From: Archangium sp.
Lineage (GTDB): Bacteria; Myxococcota; Myxococcia; Myxococcales; Myxococcaceae
Direction: 5' to 3'
Length of the DNA stretch: 64,000 bases
Assembly: GCA_030695565.1 (NCBI GenBank)
Contig: JAUYRZ010000054.1
Location: 1 to 64,000 of the forward strand
Shown: positions 25,368 to 34,092 of the stretch, piece by piece
Layout: each line of letters begins with the position of its first letter
Position numbering within the stretch: position 1 is the first letter of the stretch
The notes under the pieces: generated by a model
Database searches by the model: none
What the model was told of the DNA's origin: nothing
The model's input: only the letters and a program-made list of their open reading frames with translations
Position numbers and translations under genes: made by a program

Positions 25368-27098
25368 ATGAAGTGGACCACTGACGAATTCACCGGAAAG
25401 CGCTTCGGCAAGTACGAGGTGCTGTGCAGGCTCGCGATTGGTGGCATGGCCGAGATCTTTCTCGGCTTCGCCCGATCCGGCCCGTTCGTCGGCCGTCCGG
25501 TGGTCATCAAGCGCATCCTGAACGAGCAGCGCGAAGACTCGAACGCGCTCCAGATGCTGCTCGACGAGGCCAAGATGACGGCCACGCTCAGCCACCCCAA
25601 CGTCGCGCAGGTGATGGATCTCGAGTCGGACGGCGAAGAGATCCTCCTGGTGATCGAGTTCATCACCGGGGCGAACGTCGAGGAGATCGTCGAGGCCTAC
25701 ACCACGCGCCAGGAGCCCGTGCCGCTGGGCTTCGCCATCGCGGTGATCCGCGAAGCGGCGCAGGGCCTGGGTCACGCGCACGCGCACAAGAACAGCCGCG
25801 GTGAGTCGATGCCGATCATTCATCGCGACGTCACGCCGCGAAACGTGATGGTCGACTTCGAAGGCGCCACCAAGGTGCTCGACTTCGGCATCGCCCGCGC
25901 GAAGGGCAGCGAGCGGCGCACCCAGGCCGGCATGGTGCGCGGCACCACCGCGTACATGTCGCCCGAGCAGGCGGTGGGCAAAGAGCTCGATCCCCGCACC
26001 GATCTGTTCTCGCTGGGCACCATCTTCCACGAGCTGCTCACCGGTCAGCGCCTCTTCTACAAGGGCAACCCCGGGCAGGAGATGGCCGCGGTGTACGAAG
26101 GCGAGATCCCGCTGCCCTCCAAGGTGAACCGCCGGGTGCCCAAGGCGCTCGACACCGTGGTGATGCGGATCCTCGAGCGCAAACTCGAGAAGCGCTACCA
26201 GACCGCGACCGAGTTCATCCGCGATCTCTCGCTGGCCGCCGGCTCGACCGCGTGGGCCAAAGATCGCTGCGCCGATCTGGTGCGCGAACGTTTTTCGGCG
26301 CGCCAGAAAGACATCGAGAAGCTGGTCGTCCGCATTCCCCGGGCGGCACCTCCCGCGGCTCCGAGTGCGCCGGCGTACCCCGAGGGGCGCACCATCGTCT
26401 CGAAGGCGCAGCCGGCGCCCATCAACGACACCGACAGCGGCGCTCGCACCATGGTGGGCGCGGCCCCGCTGGCCGATCGGCGCCCGACGCTCACCACCGA
26501 ACCGGGCCGCGAGGTCGCCACCGATCCCGGCCGGCCGGCCATGCGCCCCGCCACGCCCGCGCCCCAGCCCCAGCCCCCGACCAACCCCGTGAGCGCGGGC
26601 TTGATCGCGTCGGAGTTGTTCGATCACGACGATGCCGAAGACGTGGGCGCGCGCACGCGGATCATTCCCGGCGGCTCGATGCGTTCTCTGCCGCGCATCT
26701 CGGAGCAGCCCACCGACCCCCGCCGCGCTGCGGTGCCGCGTGAGCCGCAACCGGCCAGCGCAGGCTCGTCGAAGGGCGTGCTGATCCTCTCGGCGATGGT
26801 GGTGTTGCTGCTGGGCGCCGTCGGTGGGGCGTTCATCTTCCGCCAGATGCAGGCGCCTCCGCCGGCCCAGGCCTCGGTGGTGCGCCTCTCGCTGAGCGCT
26901 GATCGGCCGGTCGCCGTCTGGCTGGGCAAGCAGGAGCTCGGCACCACGCCCATCTCGGTCTTCGTGCCCTCGGGCCGGCACCTGCTGGAGCTGCGTGAAG
27001 AGGAGGGCCCGCGGCGTTCGCTGGAGCTCAATCTCCCCGCGGATGAGACCGAGGCGAAGATGGTGGTAACGCTCGACTCGTTGCCGCAGCTGCCGTAA
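25368..27098 (+). CDS. Membrane serine/threonine kinase with PEGA-like end
   Basis: This 576-aa kinase has a complete eukaryotic-type catalytic domain (about 14-290): glycine-loop LAIGGMAEIFLG, Lys 48 in VVIKRI, HRDVTPRNV at 152-160 and LDFGIARAK at 171-179, then MSPEQ. A Pro/Ala-rich linker (320-465) contains several TxxP and 'ART(M/R)' stretches that could be phosphorylated. One membrane span lies near 468-490, and the last 80 residues form a PEGA-like beta domain (LGTTPISVFVPSGRHLLEL). It should sit in the inner membrane with its kinase in the cytoplasm. It follows cmk by 56 bases and precedes the M2 peptidase by 10. Confidence 0.95.
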   Translation: MKWTTDEFTGKRFGKYEVLCRLAIGGMAEIFLGFARSGPFVGRPVVIKRILNEQREDSNALQMLLDEAKMTATLSHPNVAQVMDLESDGEEILLVIEFITGANVEEIVEAYTTRQEPVPLGFAIAVIREAAQGLGHAHAHKNSRGESMPIIHRDVTPRNVMVDFEGATKVLDFGIARAKGSERRTQAGMVRGTTAYMSPEQAVGKELDPRTDLFSLGTIFHELLTGQRLFYKGNPGQEMAAVYEGEIPLPSKVNRRVPKALDTVVMRILERKLEKRYQTATEFIRDLSLAAGSTAWAKDRCADLVRERFSARQKDIEKLVVRIPRAAPPAAPSAPAYPEGRTIVSKAQPAPINDTDSGARTMVGAAPLADRRPTLTTEPGREVATDPGRPAMRPATPAPQPQPPTNPVSAGLIASELFDHDDAEDVGARTRIIPGGSMRSLPRISEQPTDPRRAAVPREPQPASAGSSKGVLILSAMVVLLLGAVGGAFIFRQMQAPPPAQASVVRLSLSADRPVAVWLGKQELGTTPISVFVPSGRHLLELREEEGPRRSLELNLPADETEAKMVVTLDSLPQLP

Positions 27099-27108
27099 TC
27101 CGGCGGGC

Positions 27109-28932
27109 ATGCACAACCTCCTCATCGTCGTTGCTGCGCTCCTCGCGCAGACCCCGGCCGCCAAACCGGCCACCGCCGAAGACGCGAAGTCGTTCGTGAA
27201 GAAGCTCGATGGTGACCTGCGCAAGCTGTACGTGCGCCAGTCGACCGCCGAGTGGATCAAGTCGACCTACATCACCGACGACACCGAGCGGAACGCCGCC
27301 GCCTTCAACGAAGACCTGATGGCCTACCTGAACACGGCCAACAAAGAAGCCGCGCGCTTCAAGGGCCTCAAGCTCGACGCTGAGACCGAGCGCATGTTGT
27401 ACCTGCTGCGCATCAGCTCGGCGCTGCCCGCGCCTTCGAACGCCGAGAAGCGCACCGAGCTGGCGAGCATCGCGGCCAGGCTCGAGGGGCTCTACGGCAA
27501 GGGCAAGGCCTGCAAGACGGGTAAAGACGGCAAGCAGGTCTGCCGCGATCTGCAGGAGCTCTCCGACGTGATGGGGAAGATCGCCGACAAGAAGAAGCCG
27601 GCCAGCTACGACGAGCTGCTCGAGGCGTGGTCGAGCTGGCACGAGACCTCGAAGGAGATGCGCCCGCTCTACGAGCGCCTGGTCACGCTCTCCAACGAAG
27701 GCGCCAGGGAGTTCGGCTCGGAGGATCTGGGCCAGCTCTGGCGCTCGGCCTACGACATGCCCCCGGCCGACTTCGAGAAGGAGACCGACCGCCTGTGGAC
27801 GCAGGTCAAGCCGCTCTACGACGACCTCCACTGCTACGTGCGCGCGAAGCTCGCGAAGAAGTACGGCGCCGACAAGGTCTCTGCGACCGGCGGCATTCCG
27901 GCGCACCTGCTGGGCAACATGTGGGCGCAGGAGTGGGCCAACATCTACCCGCTGGTCGAGCCGTACCAGGGGCAGAGCAGCCTCGATCTGAAGAAGCAGC
28001 TCGTCGCGCAGAAGTACGACCCCCAGAAGCTGGTCAAGCTGGGCGAGCGCTTCTTCACCTCGATGGGAATGGACCCGCTGCCGGCCACCTTCTGGGAGCG
28101 CAGCCAGTTCGTGAAGCCCCCGGGCCGCGACGTGGTCTGCCACGCCTCGGCGTGGGACGTGACCTTCTCGAACGATCTGCGCATCAAGATGTGCATCAAG
28201 ATCGACGAGGAGGATCTGATCACCGTCCACCACGAGCTCGGTCACAACTACTACTTCCAGAACTACTACACGAAGCCCGTGCTCTTTCAGCAGGGCGCCA
28301 ACGACGGCTTCCACGAAGCGATCGGTGACGCGCTCACGTTGTCGATCACGCCCGAGTACCTGAAGTCGCTCAAGCTCATCGACGCGCTGCCCAAAGACGA
28401 GAAGGGCCTCATCAACGTGCAGATGAAGGACGCGCTCGAGAAGATCGCCTTCTTGCCCTTCGGGCGGATGATCGACCAGTGGCGTTGGGACGTGTTCACC
28501 GGGAAGGTGAAGCCGGCCGACTACAACAAACACTGGTGGGCGCTGCGCCTGAAGTACCAGGGCGTCGCTCCCGCGGGCGGCGCGCGTGGTGAAGACTTCT
28601 TCGACCCGGGCGCGAAGTACCACATCCCCGCGAACGTCCCGTACATGCGCTACTTCCTCGCGCGCATCCTCCAGTTCCAGTTCCACCGCGCCATGTGCCA
28701 GGCCGCCGGCCACAAGGGCCCGCTCCACACCTGCAGCGTGTACGGGAACAAGGAAGCCGGTTCAAAATTGAAAGCCATGCTGGCGATGGGCGCCTCCAAG
28801 CCCTGGCCCGATGCGCTCGAGGCCCTCACCGGTCAGCGCCAGATGGACGCGACCGCGATTCTTGATTACTTCCAGCCACTTCAGGCGTGGCTCAAAGAGC
28901 AGAACAAGGGTCAGCAGTGCGGGTGGCAGTGA
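27109..28932 (+). CDS. M2-family peptidyl-dipeptidase (ACE-like)
   Basis: This 607-aa exported protein is a bacterial homologue of angiotensin-converting enzyme. A signal (LLIVVAALLAQTPAA) is followed by one M2 catalytic domain. The zinc motif is HELGH (375-379, in VHHELGHNYYFQ) and the third ligand is Glu 403 in GFHEAIGD, exactly 24 residues past the second His as in human ACE. Later blocks FLPFGRMIDQWRW and ALRLKYQGVAP are also typical of ACE. It should remove dipeptides from peptide C-termini in the periplasm or outside. It starts 10 bases after the kinase gene. Confidence 0.95.
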   Translation: MHNLLIVVAALLAQTPAAKPATAEDAKSFVKKLDGDLRKLYVRQSTAEWIKSTYITDDTERNAAAFNEDLMAYLNTANKEAARFKGLKLDAETERMLYLLRISSALPAPSNAEKRTELASIAARLEGLYGKGKACKTGKDGKQVCRDLQELSDVMGKIADKKKPASYDELLEAWSSWHETSKEMRPLYERLVTLSNEGAREFGSEDLGQLWRSAYDMPPADFEKETDRLWTQVKPLYDDLHCYVRAKLAKKYGADKVSATGGIPAHLLGNMWAQEWANIYPLVEPYQGQSSLDLKKQLVAQKYDPQKLVKLGERFFTSMGMDPLPATFWERSQFVKPPGRDVVCHASAWDVTFSNDLRIKMCIKIDEEDLITVHHELGHNYYFQNYYTKPVLFQQGANDGFHEAIGDALTLSITPEYLKSLKLIDALPKDEKGLINVQMKDALEKIAFLPFGRMIDQWRWDVFTGKVKPADYNKHWWALRLKYQGVAPAGGARGEDFFDPGAKYHIPANVPYMRYFLARILQFQFHRAMCQAAGHKGPLHTCSVYGNKEAGSKLKAMLAMGASKPWPDALEALTGQRQMDATAILDYFQPLQAWLKEQNKGQQCGWQ

Positions 28933-28972
28933 AGACCCGCCCGAAGCACCTATGATCGTCTTGGCGCGTCAT

Positions 28973-28988
28973 CTTTCACTATTGAAAG
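28973..28988. promoter_or_regulatory. Inverted repeat between peptidase and cold-shock genes
   Basis: A perfect 6-bp inverted repeat, CTTTCA-CTAT-TGAAAG, lies 41 bases after the M2 peptidase stop and about 90 bases before the cold-shock gene. It could be an operator or a weak terminator hairpin; nothing in the sequence decides. Confidence 0.35.
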
Positions 28989-29023
28989 GTGAGCTGTAGA
29001 CAATGCGCGCAGGCGTCCTCTAA

Positions 29024-29069
29024 AAATGTCCATCCCTCCCGCTTGTGGGAGGGCAACTGAAGGACATTT
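29024..29069 (+). promoter_or_regulatory. Nested hairpin in cold-shock gene leader
   Basis: The leader of the cold-shock gene can fold into two stacked stems. The outer one is a perfect 8-bp pair, AAATGTCC (29024-29031) with GGACATTT (29062-29069); the inner one is a perfect 7-bp pair, CCCTCCC (29034-29040) with GGGAGGG (29047-29053). The only ribosome-site-like stretch, AAGGA at 29060-29064, lies partly in the outer 3' arm, so folding would hide it. Cold-shock mRNAs such as E. coli cspA are regulated through leader structure; a thermosensor role here is inference. Confidence 0.6.
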
Positions 29070-29076
29070 GACGCAT

Positions 29077-29280
29077 ATGGCGACTGGTACCGTGAAGTGG
29101 TTCAACGACGCGAAGGGCTTTGGGTTCATCACGCAGGACGGTGGGGGCGAAGACGTTTTCTGCCACCACACCGCGATCACCATGGACGGGTTCCGCACCC
29201 TCCAGGAGGGTCAGAAGGTGGAATTCGATGTGGCCCGTGGCCCGAAGGGTCTGCAGGCCCAGAACGTTCGCTCCGTCTGA
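29077..29280 (+). CDS. CspA-family cold-shock protein
   Basis: This 67-aa protein is a single cold-shock OB domain: [17 protein letters not shown] contains RNP1 (KGFGFI) and [10 protein letters not shown] is RNP2, here with Cys-His-His where VFVHFSAI is usual. It binds single-stranded RNA or DNA and melts structures at low temperature. The ATG at 29077 gives the standard family N-terminus (MATGTVKWF); an in-frame start at 29026 would run through the leader hairpin and add a non-family extension. It is flanked by two exported metallopeptidases. Confidence 0.97.
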   Translation: MATGTVKWFNDAKGFGFITQDGGGEDVFCHHTAITMDGFRTLQEGQKVEFDVARGPKGLQAQNVRSV

Positions 29281-29281
29281 A

Positions 29282-29342
29282 CGCGTAGTTTCAAATTCAG
29301 CAACACACCTACGCGGCCCGACGGGGGGGATAACTCGTCGGG
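29282..29342 (+). terminator. Paired hairpins after cold-shock gene
   Basis: Two inverted repeats follow the cold-shock stop: CGCGTAG/CTACGCG (29282-29288 with 29309-29315), beginning two bases after the stop, and CCCGACG/CGTCGGG (29317-29323 with 29336-29342). Neither has a clear T-tract, so factor-independent termination is uncertain, but they can define the transcript's 3' end. Confidence 0.45.
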
Positions 29343-29400
29343 TCGTCGTCTGTCCGGAGATCGTTGAAATCGGTCTCGGCATCCCGCAGCTTCCGCCGCC

Positions 29401-31404
29401 ATGCTCCTCATGACGCTGGTGTTGGCCGCGGCTCCCATGAACACGAAACCAATCGAAGAGGCCCTGACGAAGCAGTTCGGTGAGCCCCAGCGCGCCCGGG
29501 TGGTTCAAGGCGTTCGCCAGGTGGCGGCCCTCTGGCGCAAAGAAGACGGTGACCTCGCCGCGTTCGCCAAAGACAACTTCATCGTCGAACAGAAGGATCT
29601 CGACGCCACCTTCGCGCGCTTCGAAGCGAACTTCGAACAGCTCGATGGTCACCTGCTGGAGATCGGCCGCGAGCTGCAGAAGCCCACCGCGCTCGACGTG
29701 GGCCCGCTGCTGAAGGTCGACCCGCTCTTCGCTGAGTACGATCCTTCGGCGCACCTCACCGAAGACCTCTTCAACAACAAGCTGGGCTTCGTGGTGCTGC
29801 TCAACTTCCCGCTCACCACGCTCGAGCAGCGGCTGGCGGCGAAGGACTGGTCGCGGCAACAGTGGGCCGCGGCGCGATTGGCAGGGCGTTTCTCCCGGCG
29901 TGTCCCCGCGGCGGTGCAGCAGGAGATCACCAGCGCCCAGGCGGCCGCGTCGCTCTACATCGACGAGTACAACGTGTGGATGCACCACGTGCTGGCGGAG
30001 ACGGGCGAGCGGCTCTTCCCCAGGGGCAAGCGCCTGATCAGCCACTGGAACCTGCGCGATGAGCTCAAGGCCCAGTACGCCGACAAAGACGGGCTCGCCC
30101 GCCAGCGCACCATCATCAAGATCATGGAGCGCATCGTCACGCAGACGATCCCCGCTTCGGTGATCGACAACCCGACGGTCGACTGGAATCCGTTCAGCAA
30201 TACGGTGGTGGCAGCGGCTCCCGGGACGGTCGAAGAAGACGCTCCGAAGAAGAAGGCGCAGGCCGCGTCGACCAAGCCCGAGCCTGACGTGCGGTACGCC
30301 AGGCTGCTGGCGAACTACGCGTCGCAGAAGAAGGCAGACCCGTTTTCGCCCATCGCGCCCACGGCGATCGATCGGGCGTTCTCGATCGGCGCCGAGATGC
30401 CTGAGGCGCGGGTGAAGGAGCTGCTCGAGTCGGTGCTGGCCAGCCCGCTGGTTCCGAAGATCGCCGCGGAGATCGAGAAGAAGGTGGGGCGCAAGCTCGA
30501 GCCGACCGACCTCTGGTTCAACGGCTTCCTGCCTCGCGGCTCGATCCCCGAGAAGGAACTCGATGCGAAGTTGGCGGCGAAGTACCCCAACGCGCAGGCG
30601 TTCGCGAAAGACATCCCGCGCATCCTGCAGGGCCTCGGCTTCCCGGCTGATCGCGCGAAGTACCTCTCGGAGCGGATCCTGGTCGATCCTTCACGAGGCG
30701 CAGGCCACGCGCTGCAGGCCGCGCGGCGCGGCGACTTCCCTCATCTGCGCACCCGCGTGGAGAAGGAAGGCATGAACTACAAGGGCTACAACATCGCGGT
30801 CCACGAGCTGGGTCACAACGTGGAGCAGGTGTTCTCGCTCTACGACATCGATCACACCTTGCTGGCCGGCGTGCCGAACACCGCGTTCACCGAGGCGATC
30901 GCCTTCGTCTTCCAGGCGAAGGATCTCGAGCTGCTGGGGTTGGGGAAGCCCGACGCCGAGGCTGAGCGGCTGCGCGTGCTGAACGACTTCTGGATGACCT
31001 GGGAGATCGCCGGTGTGGCGCTGGTGGACATCGAGGTCTGGCACTGGATGTACGATCACCCGAAGGCGACGCCGGCGCAGCTTCGCGCCGCGACGGTCGA
31101 GATCTCGAAGAAGGTCTGGAACAAGTATTACGCGCCGGTGCTGGGCGGGAAAGACACGCCGCTGCTCGGCATCTACTCGCACATGATCAGCTACCCGATG
31201 TACCTCTTCAACTACCCGCTCGGTCACCTGATCGCGTTTCAGATCGAGGAGCAGGTGAAGAAGACCGGGAAGATCGGGCCTGAGATCGAGCGCATGTCGA
31301 AGTTCGGCGCGGTCACTCCGGATGCGTGGATGCTGAACGCGAGCGGTGAGCCAGTTTCTTCAGGGCCGCTGCTCAGAGCCACCGAAGCCGCCCTCAAAAA
31401 GTGA
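29401..31404 (+). CDS. Exported gluzincin metallopeptidase, M3-like
   Basis: This 667-aa exported protein has a short signal (LLMTLVLAAAP). The zinc motif HELGH is at 468-472 in IAVHELGHNVEQVF, with a probable third ligand Glu 498 in NTAFTEAIAF, 26 residues on. This spacing fits gluzincins of the M3/M2/M32 fold. The N-terminal 450 residues are helical, with a Lys/Pro-rich insert near 280-300. The family is not one I can name exactly; M3-like oligopeptidase is the best guess. It lies after the cold-shock gene and may serve peptide nutrition together with the M2 enzyme at 27109. Confidence 0.82.
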   Translation: MLLMTLVLAAAPMNTKPIEEALTKQFGEPQRARVVQGVRQVAALWRKEDGDLAAFAKDNFIVEQKDLDATFARFEANFEQLDGHLLEIGRELQKPTALDVGPLLKVDPLFAEYDPSAHLTEDLFNNKLGFVVLLNFPLTTLEQRLAAKDWSRQQWAAARLAGRFSRRVPAAVQQEITSAQAAASLYIDEYNVWMHHVLAETGERLFPRGKRLISHWNLRDELKAQYADKDGLARQRTIIKIMERIVTQTIPASVIDNPTVDWNPFSNTVVAAAPGTVEEDAPKKKAQAASTKPEPDVRYARLLANYASQKKADPFSPIAPTAIDRAFSIGAEMPEARVKELLESVLASPLVPKIAAEIEKKVGRKLEPTDLWFNGFLPRGSIPEKELDAKLAAKYPNAQAFAKDIPRILQGLGFPADRAKYLSERILVDPSRGAGHALQAARRGDFPHLRTRVEKEGMNYKGYNIAVHELGHNVEQVFSLYDIDHTLLAGVPNTAFTEAIAFVFQAKDLELLGLGKPDAEAERLRVLNDFWMTWEIAGVALVDIEVWHWMYDHPKATPAQLRAATVEISKKVWNKYYAPVLGGKDTPLLGIYSHMISYPMYLFNYPLGHLIAFQIEEQVKKTGKIGPEIERMSKFGAVTPDAWMLNASGEPVSSGPLLRATEAALKK

Positions 31405-31410
31405 AACTGT

Positions 31411-31452
31411 CTCCCTCTCCCTGCGCAGCGGGGAGAGGGTCGGGGTGAGGGG
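31411..31452 (+). repeat. Dispersed palindromic repeat, full copy
   Basis: CTCCCTCTCCC, a loop with inner TGCGCA, then GGGAGAGGGTCGGGGTGAGGGGC. It begins seven bases after the stop of the plus-strand peptidase, in a convergent junction, and is followed by a different but related repeat at 31469. Confidence 0.9.
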
Positions 31453-31468
31453 CGAGGGCAACCAAGTC

Positions 31469-31516
31469 GGCCCCGCACCCGGCCTGCGGCCGACCTCTCC
31501 CGCCAGCAGGGAGAGG
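31469..31516 (-). repeat. Second-class repeat with shared CCTCTCCC core
   Basis: This is a different element: a CCCCGCACCC lead, a GGCCTGCGGCC palindrome, and an 8-bp hairpin CCTCTCCC/GGGAGAGG with a 7-base loop. It shares only the CTCTCCC/GGGAGAG core with the main family. It ends exactly where the stop codon of the minus-strand lipoprotein gene begins. Confidence 0.7.
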
Positions 31517-32446
31517 TTACAAACCTTCAATCACCGTGCAGTCACTCGAAGGTCCCGAGCTCATCCCGCCAATCCAGCTCTCGGCGTAGTGCACCACCGC
31601 AAAGCTCTTTCCCCAGCACTCCGTGATGTTCGCGCCGCTGTACAACCCGCGCTTCACCACGCCGATCGCCTTGCCCTCACCGCTGGGCTTCCACGCCGCG
31701 TTGATCTCGAGCTCCTCCACCTCGGGCCCGCTGAGCGCGTAGACGAACCGCATCGCCCCGGCCCCATCGGCCTGCTCGCGAGCGGTGTACCCAATCGACG
31801 AGAAGCCCGACGTGCTGCCCGGCCGCAGGGTGAACACCATCTCGGACCGCTTCGGGAACATGTCCGTCACGTACCCGACCGCGATCTCATCCAACTGCTT
31901 GAACTCATCGCTGACCTTCACGACATCGCGAAAGTCTTTCACGTGAACGGTGAACGCCCCCCGGCCTTTCCTCGCCGTATCGGTGGCGACGAAGTTCCCG
32001 GTGAGGATGCGAATGAACGCCGCACCGACCGCACGCGACTCGATGCGCCACGCGAAGTTCACCTCGTCGACCTGCTCGATCACCACCTGCACTTCACGCC
32101 CGGCATTGTTCGAATCGGAGAACGGGCCCCAGGTGCGCGAGTTCGCAGTTCGCGTGGTGGGCGGCGCCGCACGAACCTGATCGACCACGCCGAGCACCAG
32201 TGACAGCACGTTGTTGTAGTCCGTGGCCGCCCTCCGGGTCGCCGCCCACGCGCCTGACGCATCACCGACCGACAACCCATCACGCCGCGTCGACACGCCT
32301 TCGAGCGGCTGCGAGGTCGAGCTGGCCGGTAACTTCGAGCTCAGGTCATCCCGCCGCGGCAACGCGTTGGCGAACGCGAGATCGGCGTTCGACCAGTTCC
32401 CACCGCAGCCCGCCAGCACCAGCACACAGCAGAGAATCGCTCGCAT
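31517..32446 (-). CDS. Lipoprotein at the end of the caspase operon
   Basis: This 309-aa protein begins MRAILCCVLVLAGCGG, a good lipoprotein signal with lipobox LAGC and Cys 14. The mature domain is beta-rich and Ser/Thr-rich in places, with TVHVKDFRDVVKVSDEF and a C-terminus carrying Cys in ITECWGKSF and SDCTVIEG. No family is recognised. Its start lies three bases after the caspase-gene stop, on the same strand, so the two are almost certainly co-transcribed. Lipidation would place it on the outer or inner membrane facing the periplasm. Confidence 0.85.
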   Translation of the reverse strand: MRAILCCVLVLAGCGGNWSNADLAFANALPRRDDLSSKLPASSTSQPLEGVSTRRDGLSVGDASGAWAATRRAATDYNNVLSLVLGVVDQVRAAPPTTRTANSRTWGPFSDSNNAGREVQVVIEQVDEVNFAWRIESRAVGAAFIRILTGNFVATDTARKGRGAFTVHVKDFRDVVKVSDEFKQLDEIAVGYVTDMFPKRSEMVFTLRPGSTSGFSSIGYTAREQADGAGAMRFVYALSGPEVEELEINAAWKPSGEGKAIGVVKRGLYSGANITECWGKSFAVVHYAESWIGGMSSGPSSDCTVIEGL

Positions 32447-32449
32447 GGG

Positions 32450-34042
32450 TCAGTCCTTGAATTCGTAGTCGAGCAGCGCACCGAAGTCGGCGCTCCCCAG
32501 GCTGCGCGTTTCGTCGACGTTGTAGAGGAGGTAGTGCACCCGAGCGCGCGCGATGACCGAGACGTTCTTGGTGAGGCGAAGCTTGAGACCGCCCACGATG
32601 CCCGGCGTGAAGGTCGAATACGTCTGCTTGGCCAGCGCGCTGTCGGTGAACTCGCGCGACATGATGTTGAAGCTCAGGTGCACGCCCGCGTAGGGAACCC
32701 ACCGGCCGTCCTGGAACCACTCGTAAAAGAGCGAGGCCCCGAAGGTGATGAGCGCGTACTGGTAGCCGAGGTTCCCCAGGAGCGGACCCGACACGCTGCT
32801 GGTGGTCCACCCGTAGCCGCCGTCGACGGACAGCGCGAACCCACGCCCGAAGAAGTTGTGCAGGGTGGCTTCGGCGCTCAGCAGCGGCGCAGAAGGGAAG
32901 TAGCCCCCCGCGTTGGTGGGGCGATCGAAGACCGCCTGGTACTGGCCGGATGCCGAGAGGCTCCAGTGCCGTGAATAGATCGAGGTGACGCCAGTGCCCT
33001 TCACGGGGTCGTCGGAGAACTTCGCGTTCTGAAACGTGGTCTCGTCGATGGTGACGATCTGCCCGCTCACGATGTCGACTTCACCGATGCGGAGCCGATC
33101 GGCGAGGCGGCGTTTGATCGTGTAGTGCCCCGGTGCGAGCGCGATCAGCCGTTCGGTTTCGGTCTTCACGGCCTCGGCCACCACGACGCCGCGGGGATCG
33201 ATGATGAAGTACGGCCCAATCGGAGCGCTCACTGGAATGCGAAGACCTTCATTCCGCTCGGCCACGTCGGTGAGCACGAGATCTCCGTTACCCGCGAGAT
33301 CGAAGCTGAACGTCGGGTGCTGCGGCCCCGCTGCGCTGTCGGCCGTGCTCGCCACCGTGCGTTCGTAGGCCCACGCGTAGGCCTCGGAGAGCGTCACCCG
33401 GCCGTCGCCCCCGGTGTCAGCGCTGCCCAGCAGGCCAGTGGCGAGGTGGTACGAGAAGTAGCTGGCGCCGATGAGATCTGACTCCTGCGAGTCTTCGTCG
33501 GAGGCCGAGGAGGTGAGGATCACCAGGCCCTTCGCCTGCCGGGTCGCGTCGGTCTCCACTTCGAAGGCGGGCGCCCGGCGAACTCCTTTGGTGCGAGTGA
33601 CGGCACCAGAGCGGCAGGCGTCGAGGAAGGCGACTCGCATGTCCGCGGGGCCGGCAGCGAGCCTCGACTTGATCGACTCGAGCGGGAGTTTGGTGGTGCC
33701 CAGCCGCAAGGAGCCGTCTTTCGCGTGGCCTGAATAATAGAAGAGCAGGGTGGTGCGTTCGCCGCGGGCCTTCGCGTCGCGGATGCGTCGCTCGAGCTCG
33801 GTGAGCGCCGTCGTCACGTCGTCGGCCGTCTCGTCGAGGATCAGCATGGCGTCTTCGGGCTTCACGCCACCGAGGCGCAGGAAGACGTCGTGAAGACGGC
33901 GGGCGTCGTCACGGGCGTAGAGAAGGGGTTTGGTTCCTTCGCCTCCTTCGTTTTGACCCACGAAGAGTGCGAAGCGGTGCAGGGGGCCCGTTTGTTGTGC
34001 GGCGGCTGGCAAGGAGAGCAGGCACAGCGCCAACGCCCTCAC
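32450..34042 (-). CDS. Caspase-fold protease with barrel-like C-terminus
   Basis: This 530-aa exported protein has a caspase/metacaspase (C14) domain at about 20-250. The catalytic pair is His 106 in LFYYSGHAKD and Cys 143 in VAFLDACRSG. Middle residues 250-330 look like a beta sandwich (GHYTIKRRL). Residues 330-530 alternate aromatic and polar residues, as in an outer-membrane barrel, and end in LDYEFKD. The GTG start at 34042 gives the signal MRALALCLLSLPAAA and lies in a dispersed repeat that also supplies an AAAGGG ribosome site. A longer frame reaches 34180 but would overlap the anti-sigma gene. It is co-transcribed with the lipoprotein. Confidence 0.88.
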   Translation of the reverse strand: MRALALCLLSLPAAAQQTGPLHRFALFVGQNEGGEGTKPLLYARDDARRLHDVFLRLGGVKPEDAMLILDETADDVTTALTELERRIRDAKARGERTTLLFYYSGHAKDGSLRLGTTKLPLESIKSRLAAGPADMRVAFLDACRSGAVTRTKGVRRAPAFEVETDATRQAKGLVILTSSASDEDSQESDLIGASYFSYHLATGLLGSADTGGDGRVTLSEAYAWAYERTVASTADSAAGPQHPTFSFDLAGNGDLVLTDVAERNEGLRIPVSAPIGPYFIIDPRGVVVAEAVKTETERLIALAPGHYTIKRRLADRLRIGEVDIVSGQIVTIDETTFQNAKFSDDPVKGTGVTSIYSRHWSLSASGQYQAVFDRPTNAGGYFPSAPLLSAEATLHNFFGRGFALSVDGGYGWTTSSVSGPLLGNLGYQYALITFGASLFYEWFQDGRWVPYAGVHLSFNIMSREFTDSALAKQTYSTFTPGIVGGLKLRLTKNVSVIARARVHYLLYNVDETRSLGSADFGALLDYEFKD

Positions 34043-34070
34043 CCCGACCCTTTCCCAGCGGGAGAGGGAG
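34035..34070 (-). repeat. Dispersed repeat serving as initiation region
   Basis: The sequence is GCCCTCACCCCGA, then CCCTTTCCC, a short loop and GGGAGAGGG. It differs from the others by one base in the palindrome (CCCTTTCCC), which on the coding strand creates the GGGAAAGGG used as a ribosome site; the GTG of its GGGGTGAGGGC flank is the likely caspase-gene start. Confidence 0.85.
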
Positions 34071-34092
34071 ATATTTGATTTTGGATGGGCGC

